From Leyella stercorea (GTDB lineage Bacteria; Bacteroidota; Bacteroidia; Bacteroidales; Bacteroidaceae): a stretch of DNA of 7,388 nt. Location: positions 1 to 7,388 of the forward strand of contig NZ_JADYUF010000077.1 of NCBI RefSeq assembly GCF_021531655.1, given 5' to 3'. Below, piece by piece: positions 1 through 5,841 of this stretch. The notes beneath the pieces were generated by a model. The model searched no databases. It was not told the DNA's origin and was given only the letters and a program-made list of their open reading frames with translations. The translations under genes and the position numbers were made by a program. How positions within the stretch are numbered: position 1 is the stretch's first letter; each line of letters begins with the position of its first letter.

Positions 1-26
1 GGGGCTTTGGGGGGTAGGGCTTCTGT

Positions 27-1328
27 TTACATCTGTATCTCCACTACCTTATCCACATCAGTAGGCACGCTGTCGAGTGTAATGAGCACACCGCCTTGAC
101 ACTTCTGCATCTTGACAGCCTTGCGCGAAACGTAATCTACGGCATGCTTTGCGTTCTTGTCGGTGATGGGAAGGAAGAGCGAGCGGTCCTTGAGGTTGAG
201 GATATGTACGAATATCTTGTTGTCCTTCTCGGTTGTTACGCCCCAATCGCGTGGCGATACGCGTCCTCCACGTGTACCATATATGGTTTCTCCGTATGTC
301 TTCATCCATTCGCCCATTTCCTTAAGGCGCTGCACAGCTACTGCTGGCAGACATCCGTCGGGTTGCGGACCGATGTTCATAAGGAGGTTGGCGTTGCGAC
401 CTGCTGCCTTTACAAGATAATGTATGAGAGTCTTTGTCGACTTGTAGTTCTGGTCGGTAATCTTATATCCCCACATACCGTTCATTGTTTCGCATGTTTC
501 GAGCGGCAGTTGTGAGATTGACTGACCTGAGAGTCCGGCTGTATTCTCGCCTGGCAGGTCGCGTTCGAACATCTGGAAGTCTTCACCCTCGAATGGAGTT
601 TGATGATGATTGTTGCCGATGAGGCAGGCAGGCTGCAATCGATGGATGAGAGCATACTGCTCGGGCAGGCGCCAATCGAATGACGGATTGATGTCCTGAT
701 CCCACCATCCGTCAAACCATATAGCTCCAACCTTGCCGTAGTTGGTGAGGAGTTCGGTGAGCTGATTGTTCATGAACGTATAGTATGAGTCCCAATTCTG
801 CTTCTCAACGGGTCGACCAGTGCCGAGACCTGTACGACCAAGCGGGGCATCCTCACGCTGCCAGTCGATATGTGAGTAATAGAAGTGGATGTCGATGCCC
901 TGACGGTGGCACTCGTCAGCGAGTTCCTTGACGATGTCGCGCTTGAATGGTGAAGCGTCTACAACGTTATAGTCGGAATATTTGGTCTTGAACATTGAGA
1001 ATCCCTCATGGTGACGAGTGGTGAAGCATATATACTTTGCGCCCGAAGCCTTGATTTGTGACACCCATTCCTTTGCGCTGAATCGAGAGGGGTAGAAGCC
1101 TCCAGCCAGCTTGGCGTATTCCTTATAGTTGAGGTTGTTGTTGGTCATAGTCCATTCGCCGGTGGCAAGCATAGCGTACAGACCCCAGTGAAGGAATATT
1201 CCGAACTTGGAGTCCTGGAAGTGTTTGCGTGCTGCGATGTTGTCGGCAGAGGGTGTGTAGGTTTGATTAGTGTTAGCGGATGCTGTGAGTGATAGTGCCA
1301 GCATAGCCGCTGCCAATAGCTTTTTCAT
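27..1328 (-). CDS. Secreted GH29 alpha-L-fucosidase
   Basis: This 433-residue enzyme of glycoside hydrolase family 29 removes terminal alpha-L-fucose from glycans with retention of configuration. Residues 1-18 form a signal peptide ending ASA before Asn19 and lack a lipobox Cys, so the protein is probably periplasmic. The (beta/alpha)8 catalytic domain spans about 28-350. Visible family motifs are FGIFLHWG (42-49), the substrate-binding pair in RHHEGF (105-110; many relatives read KHHDGF) and WFDG (204-207), where Asp206 is the expected nucleophile. The acid/base Glu moves within this family; Glu256 in DFQMFERDLP is one candidate, but I cannot assign it. Residues about 350-433 look like the usual C-terminal beta-sandwich. 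No CBM32 or F5/8 domain follows, so this is a short family form. It has its own -7 box and starts with ATG after an A/C-rich leader. Substrate (mucin, host N-glycan or plant xyloglucan) cannot be read from sequence. No terminator is visible in the 26 bases left after the stop. Confidence 0.95.
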   Translation of the reverse strand: MKKLLAAAMLALSLTASANTNQTYTPSADNIAARKHFQDSKFGIFLHWGLYAMLATGEWTMTNNNLNYKEYAKLAGGFYPSRFSAKEWVSQIKASGAKYICFTTRHHEGFSMFKTKYSDYNVVDASPFKRDIVKELADECHRQGIDIHFYYSHIDWQREDAPLGRTGLGTGRPVEKQNWDSYYTFMNNQLTELLTNYGKVGAIWFDGWWDQDINPSFDWRLPEQYALIHRLQPACLIGNNHHQTPFEGEDFQMFERDLPGENTAGLSGQSISQLPLETCETMNGMWGYKITDQNYKSTKTLIHYLVKAAGRNANLLMNIGPQPDGCLPAVAVQRLKEMGEWMKTYGETIYGTRGGRVSPRDWGVTTEKDNKIFVHILNLKDRSLFLPITDKNAKHAVDYVSRKAVKMQKCQGGVLITLDSVPTDVDKVVEIQM

Positions 1329-1363
1329 AAGTTGTTGTTGGGTTATGGGTTATAATTGTTTCG

Positions 1364-1371
1364 CAAAGTTA
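1364..1371 (-). promoter_or_regulatory. Bacteroidota -7 promoter box for the fucosidase gene
   Basis: Read on the minus strand, this is TAACTTTG, an exact match to the Bacteroidota sigma-ABfr -7 consensus TAnnTTTG. It lies 35 bases before the fucosidase ATG, which implies a transcript start near 1357 and a leader of roughly 28 bases. No TTTG -33 element sits at the usual 19-23 base spacing. The nearest TTTG (1406-1403) is about 31 bases away, inside the T-run of the preceding terminator, so the -33 contact would be weak or another factor helps. Confidence 0.6.
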
Positions 1372-1403
1372 ACCTTTTTATTCGTATTGGTGAAGAATTA
1401 TAC

Positions 1404-1436
1404 AAAAAAAGTTGGGCTACCTCACGGCAGCCCAAC
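1404..1436 (-). terminator. Intrinsic terminator of the fimbrial operon
   Basis: Positions 1411-1418 (GTTGGGCT) and 1429-1436 (AGCCCAAC) form a perfect 8-bp stem around a 10-base loop. On the minus strand the stem is followed directly by seven T (1410-1404). This is a complete rho-independent terminator for transcripts from the right. It lies 100 bases past the stop of the last fimbrial gene. The other strand has no T-run after the stem, so it works one way only. It separates the operon from the fucosidase promoter just beyond it. Confidence 0.92.
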
Positions 1437-1536
1437 CAAATAACTATTAAAACGTGTAATACGATAAGATCTGAGTCTGTTATGTTTATGTGCTGGTTTT
1501 CTAATGTTTATATTCTATTGCCTATAACCTTTCTGC

Positions 1537-3675
1537 TTATTTCTTGCGCACAGCACGCACTTTATGAAGATCCATTCGTGGTGTGCTTTGTGGTGAGGCA
1601 TCCCAAGTATAAGCATTCGAGTTGTCCCGTATACCTGTTGATGACCAGTGCTTACCATTCAAACCTACAGCTTCAGAGAACTGATTGCTTGCCGGTAGAT
1701 ACCAGTTGATGTCTTTTTTCTCAGGTGTGATGGCATAAGTGATTTTGTCGCCTGATCCGCCTTTATGTATTTCAAAAGCATTCAACTTTACTGCATACAA
1801 GGCAGCAAATACCTTAGGAATCTCATTCGAACCACTTTGCTCGGTCATCTTATAACCTCTGGTAGCTATATATTTTTCTCCCTCAAATGATGTTCCTCCC
1901 ACATGAGAATACAGTTTCCAAGTATTATCCAAACCATCAACTTCAGACGTTGCTGATATTTCATCCATTTTTGAGTAATTAACAGTGAATGTTACTGTGC
2001 CTTTCCAATCATCATGATCAACGGTTACGTATGGCACGGTTTGAGGAACAAATATAGATTTAATCCACTCCCCTAAAGTATTTGGTTGCTTCTTGAAGTT
2101 TTGTTTAATCCACCATTCTTCAATTCGACCAGATATAGGACCGAATCCTTCTTTCTGATATGTTACTTTTCTGTCCCATTTAAATCCGAAGGGGAATGTT
2201 TCGTCATCTTCCAAGACCTCCCAACCTATATCACCTTGCCAAATCGGACATCTCTGAACAATGTCTGCAGTTGCAAAATCTACTCCGTTTATGCTTAAGG
2301 TAAGTGTCACGGTACGGTCTGTTGTTGAGTTGTTTTCCTCTACGAACAGATATAGTGTTGTCTCTCCGTTACCCGTCTTATCCAATGTCTGCTGACGTTC
2401 TACGGGTACTTTCTCGGAACCACAATAATCAGCATAATCACGAGCATAATCACCAGTTGCTTTTAGCCAGTAGCCGCTTTGCTCATATGTGGTCAAGGCT
2501 GACTTAATTGTCACCCAAGGCTGATTAGACTTTATAGTCCAATTTCCCGTTACGTATTTTGTATTTACTTTTATAGGGATGATATCATAGTGAGCATCTA
2601 CTATAGCAGGAGTGCTTGTAAACTTCAGCTCATACTCTGGTGTAATCGAGAGGCGATAGGTTACGGTTTTGCCCATTAGCCATTTGGCTCCGCTGAGTGA
2701 AGCGCTCAGGGGGCGGTCGTTGCCTGAGATGTTGTCATGGAAAACGACTTCGAGTTTGCTGTCTGCGCCTAAAGTCTGGGGCAGGAGCATGAATGTAGCG
2801 TCCTCGGCATTGAGCTTTGTGCCGTCGGCTGTGGCGCCTGTGGTTGGTAAGTCTGGCGAAACTGTATAGTCGGCTGTGGTTTCGTCAAGATCCCATGCAG
2901 CTGTCGCCATGTCGTATGTACCAGAGTTGCGTACTTTGGTTATTTTTACGCTCTTGATAGTGCCTTCTGCCATTGTTTCACCAGTCTTGATGATTACAGC
3001 GGTGCAGATGTGCTTGAACTGCAGGTTTACAGGAGCGCCTGTTGTACTGTTGTTGCTGAATTCGCCTGTGGCTGCCGCTACAAGGTCGCGCTGCTTGGTG
3101 AGATCGGTAGAAGCAGTGTACTTGAGGGTAGTCATGTTGACATTCTCTTGCGGATAGATAGGACTCTCATCGAGAGTAGCATCGGTTGGTGCCCATGCGA
3201 AGAAGCGCAACTGTCCCTTTTCTGGCCAGTAGTATGTAGAGTTGGGACTCCAAAGCGAGCCAGATCTTTTAGCAGTTTCGTTCATATACAACTGCGAGTT
3301 GATGCTTCCGTCTGCTTTCTTGTACTGTGCCACAACCTTAAACTCGTCGTACATGCTTGTCTGCAGCATAGCTGCACGTGTAGCAGGTCTGCCTGCATTG
3401 TCGTTGCCGATGCCGTCGGTCACAACGGCACGCACGCAGAGTGTGTCGGCAGAATTGTCCGAGCGCAGAGTGTAGCGGGCAGCAGTATAGCCGTCAGCAG
3501 AATTGTTTGCGCGTGTAGAAGCAGCGTTTTCGGTAGATACGCCGAAGCTGATGCCGTCGGTATTTGTTTCCGCTTTGCCGAAAAAGTCGTCGCTGCTGCA
3601 TGAAAAGAGCGACGCTGACAGTAGCACAGCAGCGATGCTGGCTGTCAATTGGTGTATTTTCATTATTCCTTTCAT
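1537..3675 (-). CDS. Large fimbrillin-family lipoprotein, probable fimbrial tip adhesin
   Basis: This 712-residue surface lipoprotein is the last gene of the operon. The signal peptide ends in lipobox LFSC with Cys26 acylated; a second ATG at Met5 is an equally good start. SSDD after the Cys resembles the Bacteroidota lipoprotein surface-export signal. Residues about 40-345 are a fimbrillin (FimA/Mfa1-type) domain, with STRA at 53-56 and the typical FKH core strand at 220-222. Residues about 346-475 resemble a BACON Ig-like module (NWTIKSNQPWVTI, then TDRTVTLTLSING) with an insertion at about 392-437. Residues about 478-655 are unrecognised. Residues 656-712 (NWYLPASNQF, HWSSTG, VRAVRK) match the end of FISUMP/C-type-lectin-like modules seen in Bacteroidota surface proteins. 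A size twice that of the shaft fimbrillin, an extra binding-like module and last place in the operon suggest a tip adhesin. That role is inferred. GC drops sharply at the end of the fimbrillin domain. Confidence 0.85.
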   Translation of the reverse strand: MKGIMKIHQLTASIAAVLLSASLFSCSSDDFFGKAETNTDGISFGVSTENAASTRANNSADGYTAARYTLRSDNSADTLCVRAVVTDGIGNDNAGRPATRAAMLQTSMYDEFKVVAQYKKADGSINSQLYMNETAKRSGSLWSPNSTYYWPEKGQLRFFAWAPTDATLDESPIYPQENVNMTTLKYTASTDLTKQRDLVAAATGEFSNNSTTGAPVNLQFKHICTAVIIKTGETMAEGTIKSVKITKVRNSGTYDMATAAWDLDETTADYTVSPDLPTTGATADGTKLNAEDATFMLLPQTLGADSKLEVVFHDNISGNDRPLSASLSGAKWLMGKTVTYRLSITPEYELKFTSTPAIVDAHYDIIPIKVNTKYVTGNWTIKSNQPWVTIKSALTTYEQSGYWLKATGDYARDYADYCGSEKVPVERQQTLDKTGNGETTLYLFVEENNSTTDRTVTLTLSINGVDFATADIVQRCPIWQGDIGWEVLEDDETFPFGFKWDRKVTYQKEGFGPISGRIEEWWIKQNFKKQPNTLGEWIKSIFVPQTVPYVTVDHDDWKGTVTFTVNYSKMDEISATSEVDGLDNTWKLYSHVGGTSFEGEKYIATRGYKMTEQSGSNEIPKVFAALYAVKLNAFEIHKGGSGDKITYAITPEKKDINWYLPASNQFSEAVGLNGKHWSSTGIRDNSNAYTWDASPQSTPRMDLHKVRAVRKK

Positions 3676-3709
3676 CTTGGTTCGTTTTTGTGGTTGTTGA
3701 TAATTGTGA

Positions 3710-3738
3710 GTGTAAGGGGAACATTCAACCCCTTACAC
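3710..3738 (-). promoter_or_regulatory. Strong intercistronic hairpin between shaft and tip genes
   Basis: GTGTAAGGGG (3710-3719) and CCCCTTACAC (3729-3738) form a perfect 10-bp stem with a 9-base loop. It begins 26 bases after the stop of the 320-residue fimbrillin and ends 34 bases before the ATG of the 712-residue gene. No T-run follows on either strand, so it is not a standard terminator. The likely role is a partial attenuator or a 3' stabiliser that keeps the shaft message more abundant than the tip message. The structure is seen; the role is inferred. Confidence 0.7.
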
Positions 3739-3764
3739 CCTGTAGTGTGTTAGTTGCTTGTTGC

Positions 3765-4727
3765 TTACTTCAGATCGAATTTCTGTTCAGGAGCATCAAC
3801 CCAAGTATCAACTGTAGCCTTGAACTCGATAGGATGGAGCTGTGAATCCGGATTGATGTTTGAAGTTCCAATCTCAGCAACGTAGTTGTAGCTCTTGCCT
3901 ATCGACTGTGTTGTCTCGATTGTAACAGTGTGATTGTAGTCTGTTTTTACACCATTCTGGTCGAGAGTAACAGTGAATGTTACTTTGTAAGATTCTTTCT
4001 TATCTGTAGGGATGAGATACATGTGATCAGTTTCACCAACACCAGTGTTTGCTACGAGATCAGTAGGTGCATTCTTTGTCGGATTTGCGAAAGAAACATT
4101 AAGTGTATTTTCTGTTGCGGTCCACTTAGCGTCAGTAGCAGGAGTGATAGTACCCTTCTTGTAAGCGTTGGTAATCTTTACGTCCTTAACAGTAATCTTG
4201 GCAGCAGCTTTTGCTGGGAATGTGTTCTTGAAAGTGAACTTAACACGTGCCAACTGATGCTTGAATGTGAAGTTAACCTTGTCAGGAGCGGCTGTAATAT
4301 TTGCAGGCATTGTCGTTTCTGTAGCCTTTGCGTAAATCAGATCAGTCTGGGCGTCATTATCGAATGTGATGGTGCCACCAGTCTTAGCTGCTGCGAATTG
4401 AACACCCTTCTCACCTGCCTTCGGTGCGATAGCCTCGAAATTGTAGATGTAGTTCGCCTCCCAATACTTCAGCGGTGAGTATGTGCCCTCTCCATTTTGG
4501 GCAACTGTTACCTCCTGTGCATTGAAAATCTTATCGTCACCGCGCCAGCCATATACGTACATACTATTGAGATTAGCAAGAGTAATGTCTGTAGCACGAG
4601 TGCTCTTATCTACAAATGAAGAGAAACCAATAGCTTTACCCTTAGCCATTTCTACTGTCTCGTCACTGTTGCAAGCTGTGAGCGCGAGGCCCATTGCTGC
4701 CAAACCCATAATAAATAATTTCTTCAT
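3765..4727 (-). CDS. Fimbrillin-family lipoprotein, probable major shaft subunit
   Basis: This 320-residue fimbrillin (Mfa1/FimA-like fold) is exported as a lipoprotein and probably polymerises by donor-strand exchange into a type V-like surface fibre. The signal peptide ends in lipobox LTAC with Cys19 lipidated, followed by NSDE, an acidic stretch resembling the surface-export signal. STRA at 42-45 sits where P. gingivalis fimbrillins are cut after Arg on maturation. The hallmark core strand FTFKHQLARVKFTFKN lies at 153-168. Thr/Lys/Ala-rich beta strands with few aromatics fill the rest, and the C-terminal strand ends near ATVDTWVDAPEQ (304-315). The length is typical for a single-unit fimbrillin. 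The gene starts 46 bases after the DUF5119 gene, in a very AT-rich leader with no visible -7 box, so it is probably cotranscribed from upstream. A strong hairpin follows the stop. The shaft role is inferred from size, composition and that hairpin. Confidence 0.87.
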   Translation of the reverse strand: MKKLFIMGLAAMGLALTACNSDETVEMAKGKAIGFSSFVDKSTRATDITLANLNSMYVYGWRGDDKIFNAQEVTVAQNGEGTYSPLKYWEANYIYNFEAIAPKAGEKGVQFAAAKTGGTITFDNDAQTDLIYAKATETTMPANITAAPDKVNFTFKHQLARVKFTFKNTFPAKAAAKITVKDVKITNAYKKGTITPATDAKWTATENTLNVSFANPTKNAPTDLVANTGVGETDHMYLIPTDKKESYKVTFTVTLDQNGVKTDYNHTVTIETTQSIGKSYNYVAEIGTSNINPDSQLHPIEFKATVDTWVDAPEQKFDLK

Positions 4728-4773
4728 AGTGTTTAATTTTTATAGTTGGTTATTAATTTAATTTATTGAAATA

Positions 4774-5841
4774 TTATTTCAGTGGAATCACGATGTCTTC
4801 GTAATCGCCCCAGCCTTCAACCTTAACGTCGAATCCAGAACTACCTTCCTTACCCTCTTCGTCGGTAATCTCAAGATCCTTCACTATGATGACACCACCC
4901 TGAGGTTGAGCCTCAACCTGCTTAGTCACGTCGAAGTCGAAGTTTTTGATTTTTCCGTTCTTGAGTCGTACCTCAAGGTTGAGAGCATAGCTGCGCTGTC
5001 CACGTGTGGGCTGATAGAGTGCGTTTGGCCAGTCGGGCACTCCGAACGATGTTACTATAGCCTGTGCTCCCCAAGGTTCGAGTGTGCAGTCGTAGAGCAG
5101 AGTAGCTGCCTCTTTTGAAGTCTGTCCGCTGTGCATATACACCGCTGCAGCCATGCCCGACAGTGCTCCGCGCACCAGTCCTACATATTCCAGACCCTTG
5201 CTGAACTCGTATCTTACGAGATACTTGAACACCAGCGGGTGCATTGTAACCGACATCTCCGGCATTTCGTAGGTACGCTCAGATGTGTACTTCTCTTTGT
5301 AGTTGCCATAGAGCATATCGGGCATGTTCACAGTAGGTTCGCTACGGCTGGCGTTGCCCTTAAACGGATTGCCCATGTACGTAGAACGTGTTCGGGTGCG
5401 TGTGGTAGCCTTGGCAGAAGCATACGAGTACATATCGTCGAAGAGAATGTATTCGGTGTCGTTGTTGTAGAACAGCAACTGGTGGTTGCCCGGTTGCAGA
5501 CCTACTACGTCGCCCTGAGCTGGCATATTAATCATATCGTTGACACCCGTCTCGCTGAATACGTGCATACGGAGTCCGGCAGGAACCTTCGGGCGAAGGT
5601 CGTCGTATGCCATGCCGTATTTTTCGGGCCATTCAGCTTCCGAAGCCCATACCTTCTGGTTTTCATTCAGTTCCCACTCCTGCTGGTAAGTAGCTGTGAC
5701 GCGGAAGTCGAACTTAGGTGCATGAACGTCGTGGTCGAAGCACAGGTCCTTGTGTTCGCACGATGAGAGTGTCGGTATGGCGAGTGCCATAGCGCATAGT
5801 GTGCCGAGTATCAACTTGGCTGAATTCTTGCAGTTAATCAT
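4774..5841 (-). CDS. DUF5119-family lipoprotein, fimbrial accessory or anchor candidate
   Basis: This 355-residue lipoprotein has a signal peptide ending LSSC (Cys28 lipidated). CEHKDLCFDH follows, the N-terminal signature of DUF5119, a Bacteroidales family usually encoded beside fimbrillins. Two beta-rich halves are visible: about 40-140, and about 195-355 ending in VEGWGDYEDIVIPL. They are joined by a polar linker with an Arg-Thr run (TTRTRTRST, 146-154) and a Met-Pro-rich stretch. Its ATG overlaps the upstream TGA stop by 4 bases (ATGA), so translation is probably coupled to that of the outer-membrane protein. The residues after the Cys are EHKD rather than the SDD/SDE of the two fimbrillins. 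The lipid anchor, position before the shaft gene and lack of the FKH core strand fit a basal anchor or assembly factor, comparable in place though not clearly in sequence to Mfa2/FimB. The exact role is unknown. A weak AT palindrome (4768-4780) covers the stop. Confidence 0.82.
   Translation of the reverse strand: MINCKNSAKLILGTLCAMALAIPTLSSCEHKDLCFDHDVHAPKFDFRVTATYQQEWELNENQKVWASEAEWPEKYGMAYDDLRPKVPAGLRMHVFSETGVNDMINMPAQGDVVGLQPGNHQLLFYNNDTEYILFDDMYSYASAKATTRTRTRSTYMGNPFKGNASRSEPTVNMPDMLYGNYKEKYTSERTYEMPEMSVTMHPLVFKYLVRYEFSKGLEYVGLVRGALSGMAAAVYMHSGQTSKEAATLLYDCTLEPWGAQAIVTSFGVPDWPNALYQPTRGQRSYALNLEVRLKNGKIKNFDFDVTKQVEAQPQGGVIIVKDLEITDEEGKEGSSGFDVKVEGWGDYEDIVIPLK

Noticed and set aside
3010..3603. 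A 197-codon plus-strand open frame
   Set aside because: It lies wholly antisense to the fimbrillin domain of the tip gene, is very rich in Cys, Val, Ser and Arg with no domain pattern, and has no promoter. It is an antisense shadow.
3930..4478. A 182-codon plus-strand open frame
   Set aside because: It is antisense to the shaft fimbrillin; its Cys/Ser-rich translation resembles no protein family I know.
4768..4780. GAAAT-ATT-ATTTC palindrome over the DUF5119 stop codon
   Set aside because: It has only 5 AT-rich pairs in an AT-rich gap, easily due to chance, and no T-run that would make a terminator.
5131..5766. A 211-codon plus-strand open frame
   Set aside because: It is antisense to the DUF5119 gene and rich in His, Val and Cys as expected of a shadow frame. 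It shows no signal peptide or motif.
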